NCBI GenBank assembly: GCA_022457155.1 | Contig: JAJGOT010000134.1 | Coordinates: 1,550,001 to 1,614,000, forward strand | Source of the DNA: Cladopsammia gracilis | Lineage: Eukaryota > Cnidaria > Anthozoa > Scleractinia > Dendrophylliidae | DNA length: 64,000 bases | Direction: 5' to 3' | Part shown: positions 20,744-34,074 of the stretch, piece by piece | Position numbering within the stretch: position 1 is the first letter of the stretch | How the letters are laid out: every line of letters starts with the position of its first letter | Position numbers and translations under genes: made by a program | The notes under the pieces: generated by a model | Database searches by the model: none | Told to the model about the DNA's origin: nothing | The model's input: the letters and a program-made list of their open reading frames with translations, nothing else

Positions 20744-21747
20744 GACAAGGATAGTTCCATGCTTCTATCTTAACTAAAAATCTATCAGTTTTCACCTTTA
20801 GAACCTAAATAGAGCTATGAACAGTCCTGTACATATATACTGTATTTAAATACCGGCATCAACGTTTAAGAAATTTCGTACCGCAAGTCGGTTTCGAGCA
20901 ATTTTTTTAGAGTTCCATTATACTAAATAAATGTAATTAATTTTTCATGTTAGTGTATGTTTGGTTCTTTATTATCGGTACCCCGGCCGTTAAGGCGTTA
21001 CTGACGAATTTCAGCTTAGGCCAATTTAATTTTTTTTTCGGTTTTCCGTTTGACTTTACTCGCCTCAATTTTTCTTCTTCTTTTTGTTTGAGTGTATCGG
21101 CGAATCTTGGAATTCAATAAATAAATAAATAAATAAGTAAGTAACTATAGTACTTATCCAATTAATTTCCCTCAAGACTCGATCTCCTCCCCACAGGCGA
21201 ACAATAAGTTATTTTTGTGTTGGTGAGGTTTTCTTCTATAGCTCCTGGATGCCCAAGGCTTTTCTCCAGCGCCCTCTCTTCTCTGTCAGATTACACGTCT
21301 CTTATGTCATTTTATTTTCGCCACGAAACTAGTCCGTCTCTTATATTTCTCTCGCGTGTTCGTCGCTCAAGTAGGAATTGGTATATTAAGATAAATAACT
21401 AGTATATTAGCACTACATTGCCTGATAAACCACGTGATCTGTAGTCAAGGGATTATGGCTCCTAGTAAAACGCATAGATGACATAGATTGAAGCTTCGCG
21501 TGCTCTGATTGGTTATAAAAAAAACGTTTTTCACCAGAGCCAAAGCATAGAAATTGTGTTTTGCGTTCCCCGAGACCATCGCACAGAATCCTCGATTCTT
21601 TTGTGACATCCAAAAAAAGGAGTCTGGGCTCTAGCACGTCATGGCTCAAAACAATAGCATTGTTTTTCTCTAAACGCGATTGGCTTATTTCATTCTCCCG
21701 CCCAGACTCTTTACAAACTACTCACGGTCTTGGCGTGTTTATCCAAC
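20744..21747. other. Intergenic interval with (AATA)n microsatellite
   Basis: AATAAATAAATAAATAAATA lies at about 21114-21136. No gene is supported. The last 30 bases lead into an ATG in a good context (CCAACATGG). Confidence 0.5.
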
Positions 21748-21920
21748 ATGGCGGCTCGAAGAGCAAAACGTAGAGGAGAAGGTTTTATGCAAAATTTAAC
21801 TCATTTTCAACTGCCGATGAATGGCAAGCTCTGGCTGGAAAGGAAATTAGAGCTACGAGAGCTAGAAGCGACATTTACGAGGTCGAGTATATTTTGAGAG
21901 AGAGGAAGAGAAAGAGAAAG
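21748..21920 (+). CDS. Candidate first exon of an unknown gene, possible frameshift
   Basis: ATG 21748 (context AACATGG) opens MAARRAKRRGEGFM and stops at 21897 after 49 residues. A shifted frame over the same stretch reads FYAKFNSFSTADEWQ and continues charged (YEVEYILRERKRKRK) to a strong donor, AAAG|GTATGT, at 21920. The shifted frame looks more protein-like, so a single-base indel near 21780, or an upstream acceptor, is suspected. The family is not recognised. Confidence 0.3.
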
Positions 21921-22919
21921 GTATGTGAATTTTCACTCTTAATGTTTTCGATTGAGTGGCCGCCACCTTGCCAATTCTAAGAGTACAATATTTCCATGTA
22001 TTTCAGATCTGAAAAACTATTATTATCGCTGTTTTACGGTACACTATAGTTTTTAGTGAAGTGGCAGGGCTGGGGGAGCGAATTCAACTCTTGGGAGCCT
22101 GAAGCTCACTTCTTGAACCCAGCTAGATATTCTGAGCAGATAAATTTATTTTCATATTATCAATCTATGTTGTTTATTAATAAGTTTTTAGTGAGCTCAC
22201 TAAAGTGCATGTAAGCTTCGATGTGAATTACAAATTTTCAATGATCAAGAATTTTAGTTTGTTTTTGTTTGGTTTGTTTTGTTTTTTGTTTTGTTTGTTT
22301 TCAATCAAAATTATTATAGCATTTTTTTTTTAACTCCTTCAATTCATCTTCCTGCGTTTCTACTTTTCTCCTTCACTTGGGGGCCTGTAGTTGCGCTTAC
22401 GTCCCTTTCTTTTCCCTTTATCTTCCATGCAATTTATATTTCCCTGTTTCTTCTGTCTTATTGTCCTCTCGGTCTCGGGTTTGGGTCTCATCTCCATTGT
22501 ACCATGGTTCTGTATTTTTGCAATCTTGTAATTTGCGGTCCTGTTGGGCTTTGGTTATGTGCTGTTCTGTTTCCGTGGGGCTTTGGCTGGAGTCTCGGGG
22601 TCCTATAATTTTGCATTCAGTCCCAAACACAAACAGAAATGTTGATTGATTACTGAGTGTAAACAGGCACAATTTTTGCAATTATTTGTTATTTTAACAG
22701 GCAGTCTTTAAACTAGAGTACACAGCTATTCATAGTATTAGACAGTTGGCACCCTTGATTTCACAAGTGGGAAAGTACTTTGAATATGAATATGGTCTAT
22801 TTGCTATTTTGTTAAGAATCAAAGCAATGGCTATCCAGACCTAGCCTTTGGGATGATTAACTGAAAGGCTGTTTTATGGGGAGGATTGAATAACTATAAA
22901 TTTAAACTATATTGCTTAC
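21921..22919. other. Interval without supported gene
   Basis: A T- and G-rich low-complexity run (TTTGTTTTGTTTTTTG type) lies at 22258-22305. Open frames at 22279-22681 on both strands overlap pyrimidine-rich sequence and are not supported. Further 3' exons of the broken minus-strand gene may lie here but were not found. Confidence 0.35.
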
Positions 22920-23467
22920 ATGCTTTGTTATGTGTTCTTTTAGCATATCTGGAAGGCTCATTTCTGCCCCAGGACACTGGCCAGGTGTTTTATATACATC
23001 AAATGAGGCATTCAACTCTGCTTGGCATTCCTAGAGAATATATGATCTTGTCATGTGTGTGTTGTTTTTCACCTGAGTCAACTCATGGTAGGCCTCGAGG
23101 GAGACACCAAAGCGGTCCAATATGTACACAAGCTTTTGAATGTTGTGCTGTTCATCGGGTGGGAGCCTTGAGAACTTTGAGCCAGTCTTTTCCACATTTA
23201 CAGCAGGTGGTCAATAAGTAATTGCACTGTTGCCCGGTTCCTTTCCCAGGATGTGAAAGGAGCAGGGTTGTGTGCAGGGCCAGTACTCAGGCCACATAAA
23301 ATGACCGTAGCTGCAGAAACTATGGCCTTATGTGCTCCCTAACATGAAGAGGACTAAGCAATCAATAATTTATTATTATTCCATTACTGCATCATTTTAC
23401 AGTAATAATTGTAAGGACAGCAGAACACGTAAAATAATACACAGAGTGTATTGTACTGCTTCAATGT

Positions 23468-23502
<35 letters not shown>

Positions 23503-25104
23503 TTATTACTTATTCGGCGCAAATATCTATATGAATATATTCAAATGCGCCTTACAAATTACATTAAAATAATAGTAAAAATAATAAATCTAATATAATA
23601 AAACTATCCAAACCATATCTAATATATAGGCTAAAAATTACACAGAGTCAAAATATAAAATTCTAAAAATAACAAGCATACGCTTTCCTAAAAAGATGAG
23701 TTTTCACTAAGGACTTAAAAACGTCCATTGTCTTAGCATTTCTAATGTCATTTGGGAGACCGTTCCACAGTCCCGGAGACGCAACTTGAAATGCTCTGTC
23801 TCCCAATGTCTTTTTTGTTTTTGTGGCATTATAAGGTTGTAGTAGTAGCTGTGACGATGATCTGTTTATTACTGAAACAGTTAAAATGACGGGGAAATAA
23901 TGTATTGGAATATTAAAATCTTATTCAATGGTTTTACAGTAATACTCACAGACTTACTCATTGTTTACATTTTCCTCACCCCTATGGGACTCAGAAAAGT
24001 ATTTCAATCTGTCATTATTATGTCTGACAAAGAATTACTACACAATTAAAATTTAATTTAATCATTTAAGCCTTCTTGTATTAGTTTTTGTTCCCTTTTT
24101 GTCTTTAAAGACAGTTAATATGTTATTTTTAATACTGTAGAAATCATGCTGGTGATTATTCAATCATGATTTACAGTCAATTTCTTGTTATTGAAATGTT
24201 ATTGCTTAGTATTTTGTTGTACCTGGAGTCAAGTTAACTTCATGTACCACTTCTTCCTCCACGATTAGGGTCTTTGGAACAAGCCCATATGTCTCAGCAA
24301 ACCATAATACACAATTGGATTTATCTCTAAAAAGTACAATAGTATTATTAACAATAAACCATGATTATAGAAGAACATATTGAATACAATGTATGATCTG
24401 ATATTTTGAAAAGTGATAATGCAGTGTAAAATAAGTAAAACTGAAAATCATAAAAGCCATGTATTTTACTGTTAAAAATTAAATTGTTTTAAAACTTTTA
24501 AGAAATGTTCAACAGCCTCCTTGCATTAGCAAGAGCGGAGCTGAAATTGCTGTACGGCCCTGCTGGAGTTGCATATGGCCCAACACAACATGATTTCAAA
24601 TAATTTTATCTCTGCATAACATTAATTTTGACTTAAAACTAAACAATGATAATGAACAAAGTGAAAGCAAATTTTCCTTTAGAAATCCACTTGTTGCTTA
24701 TTGACCTATTGTCATGGCACAAGGACCTTGCCATGACTTTGAGCCAAGTATTTTCCTATCCGGCCCTCCCACTCAGACTATAAACTACATATTACCTGAA
24801 GTCAGTAATTTTCCTGTACTGCTGATGGGGGGCCAACTTCATGAATCAGTTTACCCCTGTTGTCGATAGCCTTTTTGGAAAGGGTCAACTCTTTCTCCCT
24901 TGCCACGGCTTTCTGTAGTAGACTGCGGACAAGCTGGCTTTTTCCTTCAACCTGTCTGTTGAGATCGGCCATCTCAGCATTCAGATCCGCTACCACATCA
25001 TTTGGCACTTTCACCATTTCGTGCCCTTCTATTTTAAAAACTCTGGTAAAATCGGCCTTGATCTCTTTCCTTTTTTTTAACACAATGTTTTTCGATTTAG
25101 TTTT
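22920..25104 (-). pseudogene. Broken copy of an uncharacterised multi-copy anthozoan gene
   Basis: Minus-strand exons are about 24796-25104, 24223-24326 and 22920-about 23225. The first is charged and probably coiled coil (VADLNAEMADLNRQVEGKS). It reads through to the donor TTCAG|GTAATA only if one base of the G6 run at 24827-24832 (plus strand) is ignored. The second, phase-compatible exon reads CVLWFAETYGLVPK. The third contains LVYILDRFGVSLEAYHEL and, after an in-frame TAG at 23031-23033, PGQCPGAEMSLPDML before donor CAT|GTAAGC. From memory, this order resembles large uncharacterised repeated gene families of corals, possibly transposon-derived. The frameshift and the stop make it a likely pseudogene. 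A LINE fragment sits in the intron between exons two and three. Confidence 0.6.
23469..23920 (-). mobile_element. 5'-truncated non-LTR retrotransposon (LINE) 3' end
   Basis: On the minus strand a frame reads KKTLGDRAFQVASPGLWNGL, then LPNDIRNAKTMDVFKSL and KTHLFRKAY. It stops at 23663-23665. This is the familiar tail after the reverse transcriptase in CR1/L2/jockey-type LINEs (GDRAF..A.P.LWN.LP..IR). A 3' UTR of about 160 bases follows, then an (ATT)n tail at 23469-23502, typical for this group. The rest of the element is absent. Confidence 0.8.
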
Positions 25105-25502
25105 GATGTAAGGTAATTAACCTTGTAAGAAAGCTTCGAATTCTTCAGTGAGGCATTGAGGGCCAAAAAAAAAAAAATTCGGGATAACTAGATTTCACCA
25201 ATCTCCACTGCCACAGAGCCTCCCCCGTTACTTAAACATAAAAGATTTCTCTGTGTCCCTCACAGAGGGTGCAACAACATTAATTAAAAGAGGATTCATA
25301 GAAAAATCCATTCTAACACCTCTCAATGAAAGAAAACAAACCCAAACTTCGCGCGAAACTTTACCGCAGCTGCACAGGATTCCCAGGATATCACTCCAAA
25401 ATATCGCCCAGACCATCAAGTTTGTAGATCGCAGAAAAACCTGGGACGGGGTGACTCGCTCTCATGTTCAAAACCAGGCCATTTTCAACTTCAAAAAACA
25501 AA
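25105..25502. other. Interval between divergent candidate genes
   Basis: This lies between the broken minus-strand gene and a weak plus-strand candidate. The frames at 25228-25513 show no motif. Nothing else is supported. Confidence 0.35.
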
Positions 25503-25827
25503 ATGGAGGATGAAAGTGAAGATTGTTTTGCTGTGAACGCTCAAATTCGAGCGCGATTTTTGCCTTTTCGAGCGCAATCGGGACTTCGCATGTGGTAGGA
25601 AATTAACGTTAGAAAATCGCTTATTGCCATTGTTGGATTCTTTCTTTGATTCTTTTCTTTAATTGTCTGTTTCGAAAGCTGTAAAGTTTGGCTTCCGACA
25701 TTTTTTTTCAAACTCTTTCCTTCAAGGCAAGGACGTGCTGAACTTGAGAATTACGATAATTCCATACTACGACAGTGTCATTTTGGTCCAAGTTGAGCCG
25801 AAAAAAAATTGCAAGAAGCCGACTGAG
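25503..25827 (+). CDS. Weak candidate two-exon gene start
   Basis: ATG 25503 (AAAATGG) opens MEDESEDCFAVNAQIRARFL, 31 codons to TAG at 25596. A possible donor, ATGTG|GTAGGA, lies at 25594. A pyrimidine-tract acceptor TTCCTTCAAG at 25725 and a donor GAG|GTAAGA at 25827 bracket a possible second exon. The joined frame soon stops, so a working gene is not shown. The family is not recognised. Confidence 0.2.
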
Positions 25828-26922
25828 GTAAGAATATATATTTCTTTCCTATAATTTTACAGCCGCAGAAGAAGCGATTTAACTTCCGACAATTTTTGCT
25901 TGTCGTCTAGATTCTGCCTGATCGTGGGTCAAAGGTTTGGAAAATATCGTTTTCTTTTAAATTTTGGAACTTCAAATGCTGGCCGCGCTAAAAAAAAGCC
26001 TTTTTACAGGAAACTGGGAACGAATTTAGAATGGCCCGACGGTCGATTCTGTGCCATGCAAAGCTAAAACAAAAAACAATTAAATTAAAGAGCGAAAAAA
26101 AGCGTCCTTCGCATTAAATTTTACACAGAAATTCCGTGTTAGTTAGACACGTGATTAAGAAGAAATAGTTACCACATAACGAACTTCAGATTCGAGTAAT
26201 TTCATTTTCGTTTTAGCATAAATCATCTTATATTATTACAATGTTTTGGCCTATTTATTTGTTAAATAATTTTTTTTATGGGACGTGATTTTAATTTGTC
26301 GGGTAACTCAGAATGCCGATTGAAGACTTAAAACAACCGCGAACCATCTTTCAAATCACGCAAAATTAAAAATAGTTATTTAAAGGCTGCCTTTGCTTAG
26401 CATTTTATATGTACTTCGTATTTTTCCTAAGTGTTGTTTATTTCAAAGGTTTTTTCTATTATGGTAATTTTTGCCAAAGTCAGAACGTTATAACAAAACG
26501 CACCAGTTGATTAAGGAATGTGTCGATCAAGAGCATTCTAGACTGCGTAGTGAGTGGTATTGTTAGCAACGAAAGCAGATAGAACGAAGTTTAACCAAAA
26601 AGGTTGTTAACAGTAGCTCTTATCAGTCCGCCAGCTTCTCTTCCTTCTGAACGCGCGTCACGCGTGTTACGACGATGATTTGCGCGCCTTCAGTTAAAAC
26701 TAACCGTTTTCTAAAAGGTAATACGCCAAATGAAAGGCTGGAACAGTCTTTAATTTATACACTTGAGAAACAGAGGTAGAATCATGAAATGTCTATAATT
26801 GTCCAACAATTCACATAAAACGTTTTATTTATAAACTTTTTTCATATGGTTTTCTGATCAAAATAAATCAATCCAACATTTGACTTTGTTTGCTTACGTT
26901 TGTTTCGTTTATACACAAAAGA
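25828..26922. other. Non-coding interval; from 26310 part of an inverted duplication
   Basis: About 26310-26914 matches, inverted, the 35.4-36.05 kb sequence (for example GCGAACCATCTTTCAAATCACG with its complement near 36000). It is decayed histone-cluster spacer. No gene is supported. Confidence 0.5.
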
Positions 26923-28105
26923 AGGTCTCAATGGGGTTAACCGTCAGCCGTCAAACGGCCTAAAATTTAACCGTCAACCGTCGAAAAAGGGTCATTTTTA
27001 CCGTCAACCGTCAAAACTTTTTTACCGTCAAACGGTTTCAAGCTCTCTGATCTCACTCTTTCAGCTGCTCATCACGGACTTCTGGCTCTCAACTACCTTT
27101 AAACTGCTAAACCGGTTGCCATGTTCCCAAATATACTCACTTTATGTTCCTTTCCACCGAATTTGCGCCTAACTGACATCACAACAGCTATCTGGAAATA
27201 CTTCCGTTTTCAAAATATTAATGATTTACTACATGGATAACTTGTTTTTGACCACGCCAAGCCGCGCCATTTCTGATCAATCGAGGGTCCCGAAAGCTGT
27301 GGTGTACCGTAAGCTTTTATCGTAAAGCAGAAGAAAAACCAATCGAGAGATGTGAGACGTGAGTTTCCATTGGTGAGGACCCAAAAAGCATGTTGGTAGT
27401 TTTAAAAACAAAATTGAATCAATTTTCTCGGTATAAAATATTTGGCAAACAAATTTGGTCTCGGCTCACTTGAGCTCAAGCAGTGTCGATTGGTAAAATT
27501 AAAAGGAAAAACTGAAAATTACTGTATAGCAACACAGCAACAATTTGACCTGAAGCTGCCATTCTTCGTGACCGGCAACGTAGAGAGCGCCGGGGTTGAA
27601 CGGTAAGGAATTATTTCCCTAAACAAGTGTGACTTATCCGTTCAGCATAGATTCTTGACTTCCTTATATTACCCATCAAGTACCATCTTCTGTGGACAGG
27701 GCACGTTCAATCCAGGTAGTGAAGGTAGATAAAAGAATCTCAAAGATGCCCCTCTCATTTGAGCCTAATTATATAACAGAGCAGTGCGGGAGTCGAGGTG
27801 AACACATTATAGGGCCTATATACGTAATTACACTAGGGTAATATTTACACTTCATCGTATAAATTTAAAATTTTCAAAGTAATCATATATTGTCAGAGGT
27901 CTTAGAGTACTTTGGCAAAATTTCATTTCATTTTACCAGTAAAAGACCAAAACGACCTCCAAAACACAATAGTTAATATTAAAAAATACAAAAGTTAATA
28001 TTAACTAAAATTCATAGAAGGAATTTCCTCTCGATAACCGTCAACCGTCAAAATCGGAAAAATTTAACCGTTAACCGTCAAAGCTACACCCCCATTGAGA
28101 CCCTC
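26923..28105. mobile_element. Non-autonomous hAT-like transposon
   Basis: The termini AGGTCTCAATGGGG and CCCCATTGAGACC are inverted repeats. The 8-bp direct repeat ACAAAAGA flanks the element at 26915-26922 and 28106-28113. The inverted duplicate of this locus at about 35430 has a single ACAAAAGA and no insert, so the empty site is visible. Subterminal AACCGTCAACCGTCAA repeats cluster at both ends (26938-27045 and 28036-28080), a usual feature of hAT elements. No transposase frame is seen. Confidence 0.85.
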
Positions 28106-28113
28106 ACAAAAGA

Positions 28114-28603
28114 CTTCCTGCGTGCGCGACCATGCGTACATAATTTTGCATTACGCGCGCCAAATTTGCGCTTTATTTGTGCTTTGCCTGTTTAGAAGCT
28201 CATATCACGATAAACGATTCGAAACGATAAAGGATTTAAGTAAGCGAATCCTGAATTTGTCCATTACCCTACAGCGTACATAATCATCATCTTGGCCATG
28301 GCGAAGACAAAAATAATGTTGTTGAGTTCTCAGGATTATGTAAATAATTAATTCGCCAAAGTAACACGCAGAACGCCGCATAGCGTCGCCAATGTCGCAC
28401 TGCTTTTCTAAATGACAAAAAACTTAGGTATTCGCTTTCGCTTCTGAAAGAAATGTTACATTACGTTATCAATAAATAAAGCTTGGGGAGCTTAGAAGCG
28501 AGGTATTCCTGTTTACTTTAATTCAAACTACATAACGCGGTTGCATCATCATATTTCAAACAAAATAATGTGTTTATTGGTCATGACTTTCATGAGAATT
28601 GGT
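28114..28603. repeat. H4 downstream spacer, inverted duplicate of 34977-35430
   Basis: The stretch 28114-28545 is the reverse complement of 34977-35430. Shared strings include GACTTCCTGCGTGCGC, TCCATTACCCTACAGCGTAC and AGGTATTCCTG against CAGGAATACCT. With 26310-26922 it forms one arm of a larger inverted duplication; the hAT-like element was inserted later. Confidence 0.8.
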
Positions 28604-28619
28604 GGCTCCTAAAGGAGCC
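28604..28619 (-). terminator. Histone 3' stem-loop (H4, first copy)
   Basis: GGCTCCTTTAGGAGCC on the minus strand: six-pair stem, TTTA loop. It is followed at about 15 bases by AAAGTCATGACCAA, the downstream element shared by the cluster. Confidence 0.95.
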
Positions 28620-28645
28620 GTTTGTTTTTGTGAAGACAGTGTAGT

Positions 28646-29925
<1,280 letters not shown>

Positions 29926-29952
29926 GTGGATAGCCTCCCTCGAAAAACAAAC

Positions 29953-29968
29953 GGCTCCTTTAGGAGCC
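29953..29968 (+). terminator. Histone 3' stem-loop (H3, first copy)
   Basis: GGCTCCTTTAGGAGCC, then AAAGCAATGACCAAC at 29981-29995. Confidence 0.95.
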
Positions 29969-29995
29969 ACCACATTAATAAAAGCAATGACCAAC

Positions 29996-32576
29996 CTTAT
30001 TTCTATAGACTTTCATGTTTCTTCGTGGCCAAGCATAAAACAGAAATAATGTTATAAATATTCAAATGCAGAAATCAAAAACTATAAAACGTCCAAAACT
30101 CGGAAAATGGGAAGAAAATGTCGGACGCTTCTAATAAGTTAGCTTGGCGCCAATTTTCAATGATGGTATCTAATCGTATAAAGCGCGCACAGTTTTGTAT
30201 TTTACATGCTTTATTTATCAACTAAAACTGATCGTATAAGTTATAAAGAATAAAATATTCACAAAATCTTATCAAATATCCCTTTTCTTGAAGTTAAATA
30301 TATTTGTATCGCAACAGACTGCGAAACAGTGCATTTCGGACTAAATATCCGATGCCCCGTCCTTCGCGCGCACAAAGCCGGGGCGATGGAATGAGACAGT
30401 ATTCGGCAAGGTTTTGCATTCACCATTGGGCACCAATAAGAAATAAATAGAATGACCAAGATGTGTATTTTTTTTCACGTTTGCCTTTATAATGAAGAAA
30501 AGCAGCCTCAAACGAGAGGAAAAGTTGTAGTGAGTTTAAACGTCTATAAGCTTCCGTGAAAGCGTCCGAGGAAATCGGCGAGTTTTCATGTGACTTAGTA
30601 ATGAAACGGCGATCGCGAAACGGGAACTTAAAACACTCTTTGTGGCCTCTCGTCGATTTTCATAGGTGAAATTTGATAACGTGAGTCAAACTACCGTAAT
30701 CGACGAAAATGTATGCTAATTTGCAGTCAAACGTGAGCGAAAGTTCGACTCTTGTTAATTGCTATGAAAAGTTAAGTTGTGCCAAGACTGGTTGAGAACT
30801 AATAATTATGACTGGCATATTGGTAGTCAAACAAAGGTCACAATTCAAAGAGATAGTTTCAACTCGCGTCGATTTTGATGAAAATCTTAGCTGATTAAAC
30901 TTGATGAGAGTTATTAAACGAGAGCGATGGTTTGAATTCTCGTTGACTCGATTTGAGCAAACTGAACTCAATGCGAGCGCATACATTTTTGGCGGTCAAA
31001 CAAAAACAAACTGACTTTGACCGCTCTGTCGATTCTTTAATATGAAAATTGAGCAGACAAAAGTGACTCGGGATCAGTTGTCGACGTGCGCAGATAAAAT
31101 GCGAATAACACTAACGAAAGCGCAAAGGTAATCTCTAGTCTCTGATTCTAATGAAATTTTGAGCGAGAAAATTCGAGACAACTGATGAGAGTCCCGCCAC
31201 AGTGCATCGAGTTTTCTTCAAGTTGTCCTGATTCTTACGGAACTGACATGGTAAATATGAGAGTGCGCGTAAATATTAAAAAAAGTCGAGGAGAGCGCTT
31301 GAAATTTGGAGTTCAAACTGATAGCGAAATCAAACTCGTAGGAAAAAATTTCTAGTCGAGTTTATCAAAGTTTGACCAGATGAATGATAGTAAGCGAGAG
31401 TTGATGAGAGCGCATAAAAGTTCGCGGTGATGGCGTCAAGGTTTTATTTAACTCTCGTAAACTCTTGTGCTCTCTTTATTCCGACTCCGTTGACGATGAA
31501 ACTTCCACGTGTTGATAGTTTCTTGATGTAATGAACTTTTTACAAAACCCAGAAGCTTATTAAACCATTCTCATGCAAAGAACTCGGATGCCATTGAAAA
31601 ACTCACAGACATTTACACTTCAGTTCACTTCCTAACTGACGCTTCACCCTGTTGTTGTCCGGGAGAACATCTTTATCCTTATCGAATGAACTTGACTAAA
31701 GAATCTAGAAAGCCAGATATCGGAGACAAATTAAAATCACTGCCATTATATTTTCCCTTATAAATCAGTAAAAATTACAGCTGCTGTGAATAATCTTTTT
31801 ACACAGTTGCTTATTTGACTTATTTGCTATTGAAGATGATAATGAAATCAGTATAATGAATTCAACAGTTGTGTCGCATTTACTTGCTCATTTATTTCTT
31901 AAAAAACACCGTTACCGAACGAAACGTTTGACTCAATTATCGATCAATTTTAAATAAATACCACCCTTATAAAACCATAACAGAAAAATTTCCGAAAAAC
32001 CCTGTTATTTACAAGAAACACTAAACTTTAAAACTGCTTTGTTGATCAGTGCGTCCAAAATGGCGTCGATGCTTGTCCTTGTTGTGATACTCAAATCAAT
32101 GTTTTTGAACTGATTGAATTTAGTAGGAAGTAACGTAAGCTGTTAAATAAGAAACGATAATAATTTTTTTCTTTCAAAGCGACGAAGGTTGACAGTATAG
32201 TTAAATGTGATATAGAAAAATTACTATAAAAGCCAGATTTTTCTTTTAGTATTGAAACACGCCAACTTTGGGAAGACATTTTTACCATTTCTTTCATTTA
32301 TCTTTTATTTAACTTGTCGAGAAAAAATTGTGAAAATGTATACTAGAAGATTTAAGGTTTTTCAATACTCTTAGTTCTGAAGAATAGTGTTTAATTTTAC
32401 GAAAACTGAATCAAACAAGCACAAAATGTTGTCCACGGATGTCGTCCCTTTGAGATAACGTTTCCTCGGCGGTCCGCATAGATATATCATATATCATTAT
32501 TTAGTTATAGTTAAGTCATTTTATCTCTCGGTCGAAATTGTTCAACCTTTGAGGGAAGACTTCTTGGATTTTGAAA
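29996..32576. other. Histone spacer with degenerate repeated motif
   Basis: No gene is supported. Between about 30700 and 31200 the minus strand repeats a loose motif, TTTGACCGCCAA plus T and TCTC-rich sequence (for example around 30735, 30830 and 30995). The same motif occurs on the plus strand in the spacer after H2B (37855-38345). H1 lies at the end; a TATA-like ATATATCATATATC is at 32480-32495. Confidence 0.5.
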
Positions 32577-33140
32577 ATGTCTGAAGGAACTCCGAAACCG
32601 GCTAAGAAGAAGCCTGCCGTTAAAAAGCCTCCTCCTGCTCATCCAACATACCGTGAAATGGTCGTGGCTGCCATTCGCGCGTTGAAAGAGCGAAACGGTT
32701 CTTCGCGCCAAGCCATCGAAAAGTACATCAAAGCCAACTATAAAGTTGGTGAAAATGTTGGTTCTCACTTGAGGCTTGCTCTGAAGAGAGGCGCCGAAAA
32801 AGGAGCATTCGTACACACAAAAGGCGTAGGTGCTTCAGGCTCCTTTAAGTTACCCAAAGTGGAAAAGAAAGAGAAGAAACCGAAGAAGAAGCCGGCTGCA
32901 AAGAAGCCCGCCGCCAAGAAAGCGAAGAAGCCAGCCGCCAAGAAGCCAAAGAAGGCTGCGAAGAAGCCCGCCGCTAAAAAACCCGCAGCAAAGAAACCAG
33001 CTGCAAAAAAACCTGCAGCGAAAAAGCCGGCAAAGAAACCTGCAGCTAAAAAGCCCGCCAAGAAAGCTGCGGCGAAGAAACCCGCGGCCAAAAAGCCCGC
33101 CAAGAAGCCCGCTGCCAAGAAACCCGCGGCTAAGAAGTGA
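32577..33140 (+). CDS. H1: Linker histone H1
   Basis: 187 residues, intronless. A short basic N-tail leads to a winged-helix (H15) domain at about 22-95 ([44 protein letters not shown]). The long C-tail is almost wholly K, A and P, built from AAKKP units. H1 binds linker DNA at the nucleosome dyad and compacts chromatin. ATG 32577 (AAAATGTC) is used; no ATG lies upstream in frame. The gene ends with the same stem-loop as the core genes, so it is co-regulated with them. Tail length is likely variable between copies because the AAKKP units are near-repeats in DNA. Confidence 0.98.
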   Translation: MSEGTPKPAKKKPAVKKPPPAHPTYREMVVAAIRALKERNGSSRQAIEKYIKANYKVGENVGSHLRLALKRGAEKGAFVHTKGVGASGSFKLPKVEKKEKKPKKKPAAKKPAAKKAKKPAAKKPKKAAKKPAAKKPAAKKPAAKKPAAKKPAKKPAAKKPAKKAAAKKPAAKKPAKKPAAKKPAAKK

Positions 33141-33168
33141 AGAGCAACGATTCTTCTTTAAACCAAAA

Positions 33169-33184
33169 GGCTCCTTTAGGAGCC
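33169..33184 (+). terminator. Histone 3' stem-loop (H1)
   Basis: GGCTCCTTTAGGAGCC, then AAAGTGATGACCAAC. Confidence 0.95.
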
Positions 33185-33787
33185 ACCAAATAAATAAAAG
33201 TGATGACCAACATAACAGATAAATCATAGAATTAAGATGCGATTCGATATCTTTTTAACCCTTTCACTCCCAGAGTCAATTATGAAGACATGTATGTGCA
33301 TATAATGTAGTTCTAACGTTTGAGTCTGTCGACGAAATCCTGTGGTTGTTGCCATTCAGTTAAAACCACTTTTGCACGGTACCATTTGTTTTTTAATATT
33401 TTACAAAATGAAATTTGGGATTTTTTTTAATGTTATTGAAGGTGCTAAAATGAGTACTGGAGCGCAAGTTTTCATTTTGCAGTTTATATGCGCATAAGCC
33501 ACACTTTATATATACTGTAGTCGAATGATAAAATCCCGGTGCCCTTCAGAGTATGTCTAGAAACATATCACAAAATATTAGAATCCCAAGAAAAATAAAC
33601 CACAAGGATACTTTGATAATGAAAAACAAGTCTAAAGATCGAGTAAATGCGTGACTATGTTTTGCAAAACAAGGGGAGGTCGCTAATCGAGAAAAGCTTA
33701 GCGACCACGCCACAGCTCACATCCTGAAGATTTTCAACAGATACCACGCAGCTCTTAACAACCTCTAATTTCATTGGACCTGTATAT

Positions 33788-33884
33788 CACGCAGCTCTAT
33801 TATTTTTAAGGCTAGGGTCCATTGTTGTGTTGTTTGTTCTATTGTTTTCTCAGCAAATCAGAGAAGACCTTGTAAGAGCTGCGT
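33788..33884. mobile_element. Short TIR element, copy 2
   Basis: CACGCAGCTCT and AGAGCTGCGTA ends, with the same core as 8480-8578 (TTGTTTGTTCTATTGTTTTC). Confidence 0.65.
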
Positions 33885-34074
33885 ACTGCCCCATTTTCAA
33901 GAGATATTTATAGGACAACTTGTAGAGCACGCACTGGGAGCGAGTCGAGAAACCTTCCGTAGTGTCTGCCTGCACTGCGAAATATCTTGTTTAATCGGTG
34001 AGGTCTGCATGCGGGCGAAATCAAAACTGTCAAAAATGGCGGCCATTGCGCATATCATTTCCCGGCGCGGCCTG

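Noticed and set aside
22279..22681. Overlapping ORFs of 87-109 codons on both strands
   Set aside because: Low-complexity, pyrimidine-rich sequence with no family resemblance and no splice support.
32765..33227. Long antisense and shifted ORFs over H1
   Set aside because: They mirror the K/A/P-rich H1 tail and have no independent support.
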